From assembly GCA_012517255.1 (NCBI GenBank), contig JAAYVH010000183.1, forward strand, positions 1 through 45,557: a stretch of DNA of 45,557 bases. Reading direction: 5' to 3'. Shown here piece after piece: positions 16,452-25,508 of the stretch. Each line of letters starts with the position of its first letter. The first letter of the stretch is position 1. This stretch comes from Chthonomonadales bacterium (GTDB lineage Bacteria > Armatimonadota > Chthonomonadetes > Chthonomonadales > CAJBBX01). Under the pieces are notes generated by a model, which was given only the letters and a program-made list of their open reading frames with translations, was not told where the DNA came from and ran no database searches. Made by a program: the position numbers and the translations under genes.

Positions 16452-17381
16452 ATGACAGACCCTACAGCGACACAGGAAACCGCGGTCCTGGAACGATTTC
16501 GCCGCGCGGACCACTTCCACGGCACCTTCCCGCTAGCCGCCAATCGCGTTCATTCGCATGCGGAGTGCCGAGTCCATACGCACGAGTTCTCGGAGCTGGT
16601 CATCGTGCTCCGCGGCAGGGGCCTGCACATTGCGCCCGGCGCTTCGTGGCCCATCGGCGCCGGCGATTCCTTCGTGCTGCACGGGGATCAGGAACATGGC
16701 TACGTAGATACGGCCGACTTAGACCTCGTCAACATCATGTTCGTGCCGGACGAACTGGCGTTGCCTTCTGCCGACATTGCTTCCCTGCCTGGCTATCATG
16801 TTCTGTTCACTCTCGAGCCCCTGTTCCGTCAGCGTGACCGGTTCCAGAGTCGCCTCCGGATGTCTCAAGAGCAGCTCCACCGCGTCGAGCCGCTGATAGG
16901 CCGTCTCGAGCGCGAGCTGGGGGAACGACCGGCAGGGTGGCAGTACTCGGCCCTTGCGTCGTTCATGCTCATCGTTGCCGATCTGAGCCGTTTCTACATG
17001 GAAACCGATGCCCCCGCGGCGCAACCCCTGCAACGCCTTGGCCGCGTGATCAGCTACGCCGAGCGCCACTTCGCCGAGACGCCGTCGTTGGATACGCTGG
17101 CCGAGGTCGGATGCATGTCGCGACGCACGCTCTCCCGCCTGTTTCGCGAGGCCCTGGGCGTCACGCCCATCGAGTACATGGTGCGGCTTCGCATCGAGCG
17201 CGCTCTCGAGATGCTGACCACGACCGACGCATCCATCTCCGAGATCGCCTACAGCCTCGGATACAGCGACGGCAACTACTTCACGCGTCAGTTCCGGTCA
17301 GTGACGGGCAGGACACCGAGAGAGGCGCGGCGGATAACCGGGCACACGCTGACCAGTGCGGCGCTAATGCGCTCCCAGTAG
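16452..17381 (+). CDS. AraC-family transcriptional regulator with cupin sensor domain
   Basis: The 309-aa protein has an N-terminal cupin of the RhaR/RhaS type ([20 protein letters not shown], residues 33-52) with several histidines. A C-terminal pair of helix-turn-helix motifs follows ([16 protein letters not shown] at 216-231 and [20 protein letters not shown] at 262-281). Such proteins usually bind a sugar or sugar acid and act on nearby promoters. I chose the ATG at 16452, which puts the cupin at a normal distance from the N-terminus; a GTG at 16365 would add 29 residues. It is divergent from cysD across 286 bp in which I see no convincing promoter, and a prepilin-like gene follows after 134 bp. 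Confidence 0.88.
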   Translation: MTDPTATQETAVLERFRRADHFHGTFPLAANRVHSHAECRVHTHEFSELVIVLRGRGLHIAPGASWPIGAGDSFVLHGDQEHGYVDTADLDLVNIMFVPDELALPSADIASLPGYHVLFTLEPLFRQRDRFQSRLRMSQEQLHRVEPLIGRLERELGERPAGWQYSALASFMLIVADLSRFYMETDAPAAQPLQRLGRVISYAERHFAETPSLDTLAEVGCMSRRTLSRLFREALGVTPIEYMVRLRIERALEMLTTTDASISEIAYSLGYSDGNYFTRQFRSVTGRTPREARRITGHTLTSAALMRSQ

Positions 17382-17515
17382 CAAAAAATCCTAGAAAGGC
17401 TGAACGGTCTGGGAGGAGAGCGACGGCGCGACGCCGAATAGTAGAGATGCGGCTGGATGGCGCGATCTGGCCGCGTCGTCCATGTCTCTACATCCAGGGT
17501 AAGGGAGGTAGTTCC

Positions 17516-18319
17516 ATGCGACGTGGTAATGGCTTCACCCTTATCGAGCTGCTCGTCGTGATCGCGATCATCGCGATCCTGGCGGCCATCCTGTTCCCCG
17601 TCTTCGCCAGAGCGAGGGAGCAGGCCCGAGCGACCAGTTGTCTGTCCAACTGCAAACAGTTGGCCCTCGCCAACATCATGTACCTGGCAGACTACGACCA
17701 GTCCTTCCCGGTGCCCTATCTGGAGTTCGCCAACTCCGTGGGGGACGCATGGGGCGAGCTCTATCAGCTCCATGCGGGCATCGGCAATGCGGCCCAACAG
17801 GACTACATCCGGCGCGGATCCATCATCGCTCAGATGAACCCGTACATCAAGAACTACCAGATCTTCGTCTGCCCCAGCGACTCCAACGCCTTCGCAGACC
17901 ACAGGATCGGGCAGCGGGCCGGATCGTACCACTACCGCCACTATCTGGGGTACGGCTTCCTGCAGGGCTACATTGACTGCTGCGGAACGGCAGGACGCGT
18001 CTGGAAAGAGGCCGAGTTCCGCTATCCCTCACAGACCTATGTGTGGGACGACCTGTTCATCTGGCATGACAACCGGACTGCGCCCCTCCGCTGGCTGGGC
18101 GGCGCCGAGGGATGGGACCCCAGCGCGAAGATCACTCTCTCGTTCATGGATGGTCACGCCAAGGCCTATGCCGTGGATGCCAGCATCCTCCGAGCGCCGT
18201 GGTGGGGCGGTCAGGGCTACGACATGCACTGGCCACGATGCAGCGACAGCACGCCAGCCACTGCGCTGGCCGACGTGGGCTGCACGCCGGATGACGGACG
18301 CGCCGGCGCGTATCCGTAG
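17516..18319 (+). CDS. Secreted prepilin-like (N-methylation/DUF1559-type) protein
   Basis: The 267-aa product begins [18 protein letters not shown], a type IV prepilin cleavage site at Gly6-Phe7 with Glu five residues into the mature protein, then one long hydrophobic helix. It continues with [12 protein letters not shown], a signature I associate with Armatimonadota, and ends with a domain containing [11 protein letters not shown] and [13 protein letters not shown] (HxDG-like, as in DUF1559 proteins). Such pseudopilins are exported by type II/IV machinery and are numerous in these genomes; functions are unknown. GGGAGG lies 7 nt before the ATG, and an in-frame extension upstream is not coding. 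Two small membrane peptides follow directly. Confidence 0.88.
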   Translation: MRRGNGFTLIELLVVIAIIAILAAILFPVFARAREQARATSCLSNCKQLALANIMYLADYDQSFPVPYLEFANSVGDAWGELYQLHAGIGNAAQQDYIRRGSIIAQMNPYIKNYQIFVCPSDSNAFADHRIGQRAGSYHYRHYLGYGFLQGYIDCCGTAGRVWKEAEFRYPSQTYVWDDLFIWHDNRTAPLRWLGGAEGWDPSAKITLSFMDGHAKAYAVDASILRAPWWGGQGYDMHWPRCSDSTPATALADVGCTPDDGRAGAYP

Positions 18320-18330
18320 AGGATGATCGC

Positions 18331-18615
18331 GTGAAGAAGGAAGTCTCACCGATCGTCGTGATCGTCACGATCGTCATCGTGGTCGCGGCGATCGCCTTCT
18401 ACTATGTTCGCGGCACCTCCGCAGGCAAGAACGCCGAGAACATCGAGAAGACAATCCAGTCGGGAGTCGCGGGCGGCCCTCCGGGCGGCAACGTTGGGGG
18501 CGGTATGGCAGGTCCTCCGCCCGGCGTGATGCCGCGTCCGGGCGGGCCGGCGACGCCGATGATCCAGATGCCGTCGCAGCCGCCGGTTCCCGGACAACAG
18601 CAACCGCCTCGGTAG
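18331..18615 (+). CDS. Small one-TM protein, Gly/Pro-rich (paralogue 1)
   Basis: The 94-aa protein starts at a GTG 12 bp after the prepilin-like gene, with GAGG upstream. It has a charged MKKEVSP start, one membrane helix (residues 8-25), a short amphipathic stretch (ENIEKTIQSGVA) and a disordered tail rich in Gly, Pro and Met (PPPGVMPRPGG). It is clearly similar to the next gene in layout and motifs. No known family is recognised. The placement suggests a role with the prepilin-like protein at the cytoplasmic membrane; this is inference. Confidence 0.7.
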   Translation: MKKEVSPIVVIVTIVIVVAAIAFYYVRGTSAGKNAENIEKTIQSGVAGGPPGGNVGGGMAGPPPGVMPRPGGPATPMIQMPSQPPVPGQQQPPR

Positions 18616-18740
18616 CGACTTCCTGGCTTCGAGGCCGTCTTGCGGACACATGCGAGCCGCGCTCCGATGACCGGGGTGCGGTTCGCTGTGCCGCACATGG
18701 GCGACGCGGCCTGCTTCAGCGCGCTGGCTGAGGGACAACC

Positions 18741-18983
18741 ATGAAGCGAGAGGTACCTCCTGCGGTGGCAATCACGGTGATGATCGCGTTTCTGATCGCC
18801 GTCGGAGTGTTCATATACTGGAAAACGGGGCGCGGCAGCGGCAACCCCGCCGAGATCGAGCGTATCATTCAGGCCGGCGTCGTCAAGAGCCCGCCCGGTC
18901 AGCAGGCGGGACCGGCGCCCGGCGTGATGCCGCGATCGAGTGCGCCTCCCCTCACCACCACCATGCCGGGAGCGCCGCCGTAG
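18741..18983 (+). CDS. Small one-TM protein, Gly/Pro-rich (paralogue 2)
   Basis: The 80-aa protein repeats the plan of its upstream neighbour: MKREVPP, a membrane helix (residues 9-27), PAEIERIIQAGV matching AENIEKTIQSGV, and a tail with APGVMPRSS. The tandem pair must come from a duplication that has diverged. GAGGG lies about 7 nt before the ATG. The 125 bp between the two genes contain no other reading frame of interest. Function unknown. Confidence 0.68.
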   Translation: MKREVPPAVAITVMIAFLIAVGVFIYWKTGRGSGNPAEIERIIQAGVVKSPPGQQAGPAPGVMPRSSAPPLTTTMPGAPP

Positions 18984-18994
18984 GCTCGTACGCC

Positions 18995-19023
18995 TTGACA
19001 CTCGTGCGGCGGAGCGGTAGGAT
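18995..19023 (+). promoter_or_regulatory. Sigma-70-type promoter of the epimerase gene
   Basis: TTGACA (18995-19000), a 17-bp spacer and TAGGAT (19018-19023) make a nearly consensus promoter. Transcription would start near 19030, about 50 nt before the epimerase ATG. It is the clearest promoter in the window and makes the epimerase gene independent of the upstream peptides. Confidence 0.72.
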
Positions 19024-19078
19024 ACGCACGACTTCGTCAGGCCCGTGCGGGCTCTGACTCGCGGGGGTGCCTCCATCC

Positions 19079-20122
19079 ATGCAGCGCCATTTCCTGGTCA
19101 CAGGCGGAGCCGGCTTTCTCGGTATCAATCTGATTCGCAACCTGCTCGCCAGAGGGCAGAACGTCACATCGCTCGACATTGCCCCGTTCCCCTATGAGGA
19201 CGTGCGCGAGCGGGTCCGGATCGTGCAGGGCGACATTCGCCGCGCCGAGGATGTGGACCGAGCCATGGAGGGGGCCGACGTCGTCGTGCATGCAGCTGCG
19301 GCGCTGCCCCTCTACAAGCCAGAGGATATCCGCTCGACCGACATTGACGGCACACGCATCGTGCTGGACTCGGCTATGCGCCACGGCGTGCAGCGCGCAG
19401 TGCACATCTCCTCGACGGCTGTCTACGGCATCCCCGATCACCATCCCCTCTTCGAGACCGACCGACTGCACGGAGTCGGGCCGTACGGCGAAGCCAAAGT
19501 GGCAGCCGAGCAAGTGTGCATGGAGTTCCGGGAGACGGGCCTGTGCGTGCCCATCATCCGCCCGAAGTCCTTCATCGGTCCCGAGCGGCTGGGGGTGTTC
19601 GCCATGCTCTACGAGTGGGCCAGCGAAGGTCACAACTTCCCCATCCTCGGCAAGGGCGACAACCGGTATCAGTTCCTCGATGTGGAAGACCTGTGCGATG
19701 CTATATGGCTCTGCGCCACACTGCCCGATGAGGTGGCCAACGACACCTTCAACATCGGCGCTGAGGTCTATGGCACGCTGCGATCGGATTTCCAGGCGGT
19801 TCTCGATGAGGCCGGATTCGGCAAGCGGATCATCCCGATTCCCGAGTGGCCGGCCATCATGGCGCTGCGCATCCTTGAGCTGCTGCGGCTCTCACCCCTC
19901 TACCAGTGGATCTATGAGACCGTGGGCAAGGAGTCCTTTGTCTCGATAGACAAGGCCAAAGAGCGGCTGGGGTACGCTCCGAAATACTCCAATGTGGACG
20001 CCTTGCTGCGCAACTACCACTGGTACCTCGACAACAAGGCGAGCTTCGCCAAAGCGTCCGGCGTGAGCCACCGCGTTCCGTGGGCGCAGGGCGCGCTGGC
20101 GATCGCCAAGCGGTTTTTCTAG
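19079..20122 (+). CDS. NAD-dependent epimerase/dehydratase (extended SDR)
   Basis: The 347-aa protein has the cofactor motif TGGAGFLG (residues 8-15), the catalytic Ser/Thr in SSTAVYG (111-117) and YGEAK with Tyr136 and Lys140. It resembles UDP-glucose 4-epimerase-like and 3-beta-hydroxysteroid-dehydrogenase-like members; the substrate, probably a nucleotide sugar, is not certain. The ATG at 19079 begins four codons after a GTG that could also serve; a run of GGGGG is upstream. It has its own promoter (18995-19023). It is convergent with the asparagine-synthase-like gene, 47 bp away. Confidence 0.87.
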   Translation: MQRHFLVTGGAGFLGINLIRNLLARGQNVTSLDIAPFPYEDVRERVRIVQGDIRRAEDVDRAMEGADVVVHAAAALPLYKPEDIRSTDIDGTRIVLDSAMRHGVQRAVHISSTAVYGIPDHHPLFETDRLHGVGPYGEAKVAAEQVCMEFRETGLCVPIIRPKSFIGPERLGVFAMLYEWASEGHNFPILGKGDNRYQFLDVEDLCDAIWLCATLPDEVANDTFNIGAEVYGTLRSDFQAVLDEAGFGKRIIPIPEWPAIMALRILELLRLSPLYQWIYETVGKESFVSIDKAKERLGYAPKYSNVDALLRNYHWYLDNKASFAKASGVSHRVPWAQGALAIAKRFF

Positions 20123-20169
20123 GCGCGCCGACCCAGGAGTTTGACCGACAGGTTGCCCGCTTTCGGCGT

Positions 20170-21912
20170 TCAGCCGCCGGCGGGGAACCTCTTGCTGTCC
20201 TCCTCGAGCAATCGCCGCATCCGGGCTATGATGTAGGCCCGAAAGGCCAGCGTGTTGCCCCCTACGGTAGGCTTCACCACCGTGGCGCGCATCAGGTCCT
20301 TGGCGAACCTGGGCAGCCGTTGCGCGATGGCCCCTTTTAGCTTGCGCATGCGCGAGGAGCGGCGCCGATCGGAATCCGTGGCGGTCATCCCGTTAAGTAT
20401 CTGCCGGACAAGCTCAGCGCCGAGCGTGTTGTGCGCTGCCGTGTCGGATAGCTCAGCCCGGACGAGATCCGAGAACTGCGGGGATTCGACGAGGTCACGC
20501 GGGTCGGCGTTGGCGCCCCGGCTGGCATACGGTACGGCCGGTCCAAGGGCGCTCACCACGCTTTTGTAGAGGCTCTTCTCTGTCCGCAGACGGTCCGGCA
20601 GCCGTCGCACGGCTTGCAGAATGTCTCTCGATAGCAAGGGGGTTATCTGCTCGACATAGGCGAGCTTGACGTCGGATAGCGCTGCCAGCACGGTGGGAAT
20701 GCGATAGGCATGATACAGGCGGTCTCGCCATGATTCCAGGGTCTCGCCTTCCTGCCTCAGGAGGAAGTCAGGATGACGGTGCTCCTCCTGCCCCAGTAAG
20801 GCCGGAACGTGCTTCAGGTTTTCAAAGTCCGAGCAGAGCCCTCCCTCCACGCTGAGTCTCGTGCCCAGTTCAGACGTGACCTCGACCCACCCGAATCCCT
20901 CGTCGCCTCGAATGATGCCCCGCATGCCCTCGGCGTGCAACCGACGCCATATGTCGAGGCCGTCGGCATAGCCGGCAACGTGGTCGGTGCGTCCCTCGGC
21001 GCAGAACACGAACCGGTTCGCAATGGCCTCGGCTGGTTCTGTGGACAGCTCGGTGAGGAGGTAGTCATTCCGCACCCCGAGCGCATCGGCCAGCTGGGCC
21101 GCGATGAGAGCGTCATTGCCCTTCTGGGTGCGCGATGACGCCAGACCCCAGGTAACGGTCCGAAAGCCCTCCGGCAGACCCAACTGCGAACGAATAAGGC
21201 ACAGGATGCCCCGACTGTCATAGCCTCCCGACAACGGCAGGACCCATTGGTCCCAATCGAGCCGCGCAAGGGCCGCTGTTGTCCGTTCCAGCGCCGAACG
21301 GATGGCGTCCTCGTGCTCGCGGACGGGCCGATCCTCCGGCTCGAACGCGACCGGCACATGCACTCGCTCGGAGACCGTCCACGCGCGTTTGTCGAGCGCC
21401 ACCGAAGAGGCTGGCTGAAGTCTGCGCCCACGCCGATCCCACGAGAGTTCCGGGCCCAGCGAGCCGGTTGACAGCATCCAGGGGATGACCCTATCGTTGA
21501 AATCCACGCTGCCTGCCATCATCACGATGGCCCGCTGGGAGGTCGAGACGATGAACAGGTCGTCCGTCAGGAGATACCACAAGGTGCGCGACCCGGCGGG
21601 ATCCGTGATCGCTTCGAGCCTGTCGGGATCGTTCCGGATCAGCGCATACGATCCATCCGGAGGAGCTGAGCCAACCTCGGACCAGCCGCCATCGTCACCG
21701 TAGAGATAGCCCAGCAGAACGCTTCCGCCCGGCGATCGTGTGACGGCCCCCGCTTGCGAGACTGCCCAGGCGACATCGCCCTGTACGCATGCCTCGGGAT
21801 TGCGGGAGGCGATGTTGTCGGGAAGGAGCGCGTTGCCGATGCCCAGCAGGCGCGCTTCAGCCTCGGGTCCGAAGGCGCCGTGTCGGCGGCAGACATAGAT
21901 CAGCTTGGCCAT
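20170..21912 (-). CDS. Asparagine synthase-related protein lacking the glutaminase cysteine
   Basis: The 580-aa protein has the two-domain layout of asparagine synthetase B. The C-terminal ATP-pyrophosphatase domain shows SGGYDS at 228-233. The N-terminal domain keeps fold-like pieces (PDGSYALI, DPAGSRTLWYLL) but begins MAKL, so the catalytic Cys2 of the glutaminase is missing. It cannot use glutamine as ammonia donor in the usual way and may form amide or ester bonds in a natural product or surface sugar pathway. Lasso-peptide cyclases share this fold, but no precursor or B protein is nearby. It is divergent from the CDF exporter across 236 bp. Confidence 0.78.
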   Translation of the reverse strand: MAKLIYVCRRHGAFGPEAEARLLGIGNALLPDNIASRNPEACVQGDVAWAVSQAGAVTRSPGGSVLLGYLYGDDGGWSEVGSAPPDGSYALIRNDPDRLEAITDPAGSRTLWYLLTDDLFIVSTSQRAIVMMAGSVDFNDRVIPWMLSTGSLGPELSWDRRGRRLQPASSVALDKRAWTVSERVHVPVAFEPEDRPVREHEDAIRSALERTTAALARLDWDQWVLPLSGGYDSRGILCLIRSQLGLPEGFRTVTWGLASSRTQKGNDALIAAQLADALGVRNDYLLTELSTEPAEAIANRFVFCAEGRTDHVAGYADGLDIWRRLHAEGMRGIIRGDEGFGWVEVTSELGTRLSVEGGLCSDFENLKHVPALLGQEEHRHPDFLLRQEGETLESWRDRLYHAYRIPTVLAALSDVKLAYVEQITPLLSRDILQAVRRLPDRLRTEKSLYKSVVSALGPAVPYASRGANADPRDLVESPQFSDLVRAELSDTAAHNTLGAELVRQILNGMTATDSDRRRSSRMRKLKGAIAQRLPRFAKDLMRATVVKPTVGGNTLAFRAYIIARMRRLLEEDSKRFPAGG

Positions 21913-22110
21913 CGCGACCGCCTTAGCACCGACACCGCCCTTGCGTATCGGTCACCATTCTGTCCAGATTCCTATCTCCTCGATCGTCGCGGGATGAATG
22001 CGCACCATAACCTATGGCACATGGCGCACGCCCCGAGCATCATTGGTCGCGCCGTACATTGTACTACGCGATCGGCAATCCGGCAGGCCACGCATAATGC
22101 GCTACACTAA

Positions 22111-22131
22111 GGGAGCGTATCGTACGCTCCC
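22111..22131. promoter_or_regulatory. Perfect 9-bp palindrome upstream of the metal exporter
   Basis: GGGAGCGTA-TCG-TACGCTCCC, extended by CTA and TAG outside apart from one bulged A, ends 18 nt before the CDF ATG. It lies where a transcription start would be expected (weak -10 candidates CATAAT at 22093 and TACACT at 22103). It could be an operator for a metal-responsive repressor, or an mRNA hairpin; the only Shine-Dalgarno-like AGGGAG is inside its left arm. Confidence 0.5.
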
Positions 22132-22148
22132 TAGATCACCAGCCTGTC

Positions 22149-23090
22149 ATGTCACACGCCCACGCCCATAGCTTCGAGATATCGAGCCGCAGGATATGGT
22201 ATGCCATCGGGCTCAGCGTGGTCTTCGTGGCAGCCGAGGGGCTCATCGGATGGCGCATAGGCAGTCTGGCGCTCATTTCCGATGCCGGTCACAATCTCAC
22301 CGATGCGCTGGCGCTGGCGCTCTCGGCCTTCGCCATCTGGATCGCTCGCAAGCCTGCTACAGACGGCCGAACCTTCGGCTATCACCGCGTGGCCATCCTC
22401 ACGGCGCTGGTGAACTCTCTGTCGCTGGTGGCGGTCTCACTGATCATCTTTGTCGAGGCGATCCGGCGCATCCGCGCGCCGGAGCCCGTCGAAGGCGGAT
22501 GGATGATCTGGACCGCTCTGGCGGCGTTCATCATGAACGTGTGGATCAGCTACTGGCTGCATGCAGGCTCCAAGAACGACCTCAACATCCGGAGCGCCTA
22601 TCTGCACATGGTAGGGGATGCGCTCGCGTCGCTCGGCGTCGTTCTCGCGGGCATCGTCGTCTGGACTACAGGTTCAACGCTCGCCGACCCGATCGTCTCG
22701 TTGCTGCTGGGCGCCCTGATCCTCTGGAGCGCCGGCGGGATACTTCGGGAGTCGCTCGACATTCTGCTCGAGTCCGTCCCGCGTGGCATCAAGCTTGACG
22801 ACATCGAACGCAGCGTGTGCGCGCTTCCGGGCGTACTGGGTTGCCACGACCTCCACGTGTGGACCATATCGTCAGGCTATCTTGCGGCTAGCTGCCATGT
22901 GGAGGTCGCCGATCAGGCCGTGACCGACGGCCAGCGTATCGCCCATCAGGTTGCCGAGACGCTGGCCGAGCGCCACGGCATCACGCACACTACGGTCCAG
23001 GTCGAAGCCGAGGAATGCCATAACGGCGACCGTCTGTGCACCATGCGCCGACTCGATACGCCCGCCGACACGTCTCCGACAGGACCGTGA
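22149..23090 (+). CDS. Cation diffusion facilitator (Zn/Co/Cd exporter, CzcD/ZitB-like)
   Basis: The 313-aa protein has six membrane helices and exports divalent metals in exchange for protons. The transport-site motif is HxxxD in helix 2 (SDAGHNLTD, His48 and Asp52) with Asp45. The matching HxxxD is in helix 5 (HMVGDALAS, His153 and Asp157), the pattern of zinc-transporting members. A histidine-containing N-terminus (MSHAHAHS) and a cytosolic domain from about residue 210 complete it. The chromate transporter gene overlaps its stop codon, so the two are translationally coupled. A perfect palindrome at 22111-22131 may control it. Confidence 0.92.
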   Translation: MSHAHAHSFEISSRRIWYAIGLSVVFVAAEGLIGWRIGSLALISDAGHNLTDALALALSAFAIWIARKPATDGRTFGYHRVAILTALVNSLSLVAVSLIIFVEAIRRIRAPEPVEGGWMIWTALAAFIMNVWISYWLHAGSKNDLNIRSAYLHMVGDALASLGVVLAGIVVWTTGSTLADPIVSLLLGALILWSAGGILRESLDILLESVPRGIKLDDIERSVCALPGVLGCHDLHVWTISSGYLAASCHVEVADQAVTDGQRIAHQVAETLAERHGITHTTVQVEAEECHNGDRLCTMRRLDTPADTSPTGP

Positions 23091-23767
23091 GCGCCGATCG
23101 TCCCAGCGTTGCGGGAGTAGAGACCGCCGAGGCCTTTGCCTCGCATCGGCGCGCCACCCTTGCCGACCTTGCCAGTGTCTTCCTGTACATTGGCGTGGCA
23201 GGGTTCGGGGGCGGCATGGCCATCGTGGCGATGATCGAGGACATCTGTGTGCGCAGGCGGCGGTGGATGAGCCCCGAGGAGTTCGCGCATGGCGTCGCTT
23301 TCGGGCAGTTCCTCGGCGCCTTCGCGGTCAACACCACCACCTTCGTGGGCTACAGGATGGCGGGGATCGCCGGCGCCGTCACCGCCGTCACGGCGTTCCT
23401 CACTCCCGGCGTTGCGCTGGTCATCCTGTTGACGGCGCTCTACGCGCGCTACAGCAGCGTGCCGGCCATGCAGACTGCGCTGCACGGCATCGGGCCCGTA
23501 GTCGTGGCGGTTCTCGTCAGCGCGGCCTACAGGATGGGCAGGTCCTCGCTGGAGTCGGCGCGGAGGAGTTCTGAAGCGGCACAGGGGGGAACCGACGGAT
23601 TCGCTGGAACCTACTGGATCCTGCCGGCGATCGTTGGCGTCGCCGCATTCGCACTGCTGTTTTTCTGGCACGTCCCGGTTATCGTCATCCTGACAGGCGT
23701 GGCGGTCGTCGGAACCATCCGCCATCTCGCGGAGAAGCGCCGGCGCGTCGGAGCCATGGATTCCTGA
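23087..23767 (+). CDS. chrA: Chromate transporter family (CHR) subunit 1
   Basis: This 226-aa membrane protein is one half of a split CHR transporter; full-length ChrA has two such domains. GFGGG (in VAGFGGGMAIVAMIEDIC) and the segment AFGQFLGAFAVNTTTFVGY are typical positions, but the usual PGP is replaced by LGA here. The start GTG at 23087 overlaps the stop of the CDF gene (GTGA); a longer frame would run inside that gene. The second subunit follows with a one-base overlap. Short CHR pairs work as antisense-oriented partners in the membrane. Substrate may be chromate or sulfate-like anions. Confidence 0.82.
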   Translation: MSADRPSVAGVETAEAFASHRRATLADLASVFLYIGVAGFGGGMAIVAMIEDICVRRRRWMSPEEFAHGVAFGQFLGAFAVNTTTFVGYRMAGIAGAVTAVTAFLTPGVALVILLTALYARYSSVPAMQTALHGIGPVVVAVLVSAAYRMGRSSLESARRSSEAAQGGTDGFAGTYWILPAIVGVAAFALLFFWHVPVIVILTGVAVVGTIRHLAEKRRRVGAMDS

Positions 23768-24315
23768 TGGGACGGCTCATATTCGGCGCAGGGGCCGCAA
23801 GCCTCATCGACCTCGCCTGGGTGTTCCTGAAGATCGGATTCGTCTTCTTCGGAGGAGGCTTCCTGCTCATCCCCGTGCTGCATCACGAGGTTGTGATCTA
23901 TCGGGGATGGCTCACGCAGACGCAGTTCGTGGACGGTGTGGCCATCAGTCAGCTCACGCCCGGGCCCGTCGCCATTCTGGCCACGGTCTGCGGGTTCTTC
24001 CGGGGCGGAGTGACGGGGGCCGTCATCGCCACGATATGCGTGTTTCTGCCAGCCTTCGTCCTGATGGTGACGCTCACGCGCATCTACGAACGAGCCCGTC
24101 AGATGGATGGCGTCCGGCGCGTGATGGACGGCTTCCTGCCGGCTATCGTCGGACTGCTGATCGCCTCCGCGTTTGACATCGGCAAAACCACCATCCTGAC
24201 ACCGTGGCACGGCCTGATCGGCGTCGTGGCGCTCGTAGGCCTGGTCCGGTTCAACGTCAGTCCCGCCCTGCTGATCCTGATGGGTGCGATCGCTGGCGCC
24301 TTGATCGGCCGCTAG
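23767..24315 (+). CDS. chrA: Chromate transporter family (CHR) subunit 2
   Basis: The 182-aa partner has the family motifs FFGGGFLLIPVLHHEVV and SQLTPGPVAILATVCGFFRG, with the PGP intact, and about five or six helices. It starts at the last base of subunit 1's stop codon (TGATG), so both are made together. The operon CDF exporter, CHR1, CHR2 suggests a metal or oxyanion resistance unit. The stop lies 4 bp from the end of the convergent acyltransferase gene; no terminator fits between them. Confidence 0.87.
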   Translation: MGRLIFGAGAASLIDLAWVFLKIGFVFFGGGFLLIPVLHHEVVIYRGWLTQTQFVDGVAISQLTPGPVAILATVCGFFRGGVTGAVIATICVFLPAFVLMVTLTRIYERARQMDGVRRVMDGFLPAIVGLLIASAFDIGKTTILTPWHGLIGVVALVGLVRFNVSPALLILMGAIAGALIGR

Positions 24316-24319
24316 CTCG

Positions 24320-25441
24320 CTATCGCCCGAACAGCACTCGGTCTGCCTTTGTCTTGCGGGATGCCTCGGACAGCCCCCACGTGATCGCGAACATCACGAC
24401 CCCAAGGGTGATCGTGGGCATTGGGCTGCGCTCTATGAACCCCGTCACCTTTGGCCCCCCCAGGAGAAACAGGACCAGCGGATGGATGAGGAACAGGGCA
24501 ATGGAGCGGTCTCCGACGCGCTGGAGGAGCGCGCTCAGGCGCTGCGTCTTCGCAATCGTCGTGCTGAGCGCCAGCAACAGCAGAGCGATGCCGATGCAAT
24601 ACAGCTTGATGCCCAAATGGAAGAGCTCGTTCGATATCGGCTTGCCAACGTAGATCATGAGCGCCGGCGGAAGGTACATGGCCAGACCCCCGACCGCAAT
24701 CGCGGCTATGGCCCATCGCCAGCGTTTCCACACTGCGTCCCACTCCTGCCAGTTCAGGCCGATCCACATGCCGACGATAACCGGCATGCAGTACCAGAAG
24801 ACCGTGGAGGCGGGAAATGGAACGGTGAACCAATGCCTCTGCATATAGAACGCGACGATCTGAAGAACCGCGCCAAGCGCCAGCGCCCCTCCGAAACTCA
24901 TCCTCAAGCGTCGCATGGCCGCGAATAGGAGCGGGAAGAGCAGCGAAAACTGCAGCAGCACCACCATGAAGTAGATGTGATAGTAGGCCTTGCCCCAGAA
25001 CACGTTGATGAAGAGACGTTCGGGCGTGAGCAGGCTGGGAATCGAGACGGAGCCAGAGAGCGGCAGCGCCATGGTTGTCGGCGTCACGTCGCTTTGATCC
25101 CGGAGCCAGACGAGGCGGAAGGCGATGTACCCTCCGGTCCACAGCAGGTATGGCCAGAGGGTGCGCTGCACCCGCCTGGAAAAGAAGCGCTTCCAGTCGG
25201 GTCTTGGCTTGGAGGCCACGCTGCGTGCCAGGAGAACCGCCGATACGAGAAGGAACGTGGGCACCGCGAAGTGGAGGATACGAGAGAGCGTCGCCATCGT
25301 CCACCACATGGGATCGAACTGCACGGCGAACTTGCGCATCCCTGCGGCGAGCAGGTGATGGGTCATTACCTCGAGGATGCTGAGGCCCTTGAGAATGTCG
25401 AACGTCGGATCGCGCGGCCGCGGAGAGGCGGTTACCGCCAA
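24320..25441 (-). CDS. Acyltransferase 3 family membrane protein
   Basis: The 373-aa protein has about ten helices and the family opening FDILKGLSILEVMTHHLL with the catalytic-type histidine, then PTFLLVSAVLLAR. Members move acyl groups onto cell-surface polysaccharides. No ATG is available near the N-terminus. The family alignment points to the TTG at 25441, in a frame that opens at a stop near 25480, so the exact start is uncertain. It is 67 bp downstream of the Agl23-like glycosyltransferase gene and probably belongs to the same transcript, which fits work on envelope glycans. Confidence 0.83.
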   Translation of the reverse strand: MAVTASPRPRDPTFDILKGLSILEVMTHHLLAAGMRKFAVQFDPMWWTMATLSRILHFAVPTFLLVSAVLLARSVASKPRPDWKRFFSRRVQRTLWPYLLWTGGYIAFRLVWLRDQSDVTPTTMALPLSGSVSIPSLLTPERLFINVFWGKAYYHIYFMVVLLQFSLLFPLLFAAMRRLRMSFGGALALGAVLQIVAFYMQRHWFTVPFPASTVFWYCMPVIVGMWIGLNWQEWDAVWKRWRWAIAAIAVGGLAMYLPPALMIYVGKPISNELFHLGIKLYCIGIALLLLALSTTIAKTQRLSALLQRVGDRSIALFLIHPLVLFLLGGPKVTGFIERSPMPTITLGVVMFAITWGLSEASRKTKADRVLFGR

Positions 25442-25508
25442 CGGCTCACTCGGGCTCGGTGAGGAAACATGACGTTCCTTTCATCGGGTCTGAGACGAAA
25501 CGGGCTTG

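Noticed and set aside
16937-17515. Apparent upstream extension of the prepilin-like gene
   Set aside because: It overlaps the AraC-type gene in another frame; the prepilin signal must be at the N-terminus and has its own ribosome-binding site.
20170-21912. Lasso-peptide or beta-lactam-type biosynthetic cluster around the asparagine-synthetase-like gene
   Set aside because: No precursor peptide, B protein or other pathway gene is nearby; the neighbours are an epimerase and a metal exporter.
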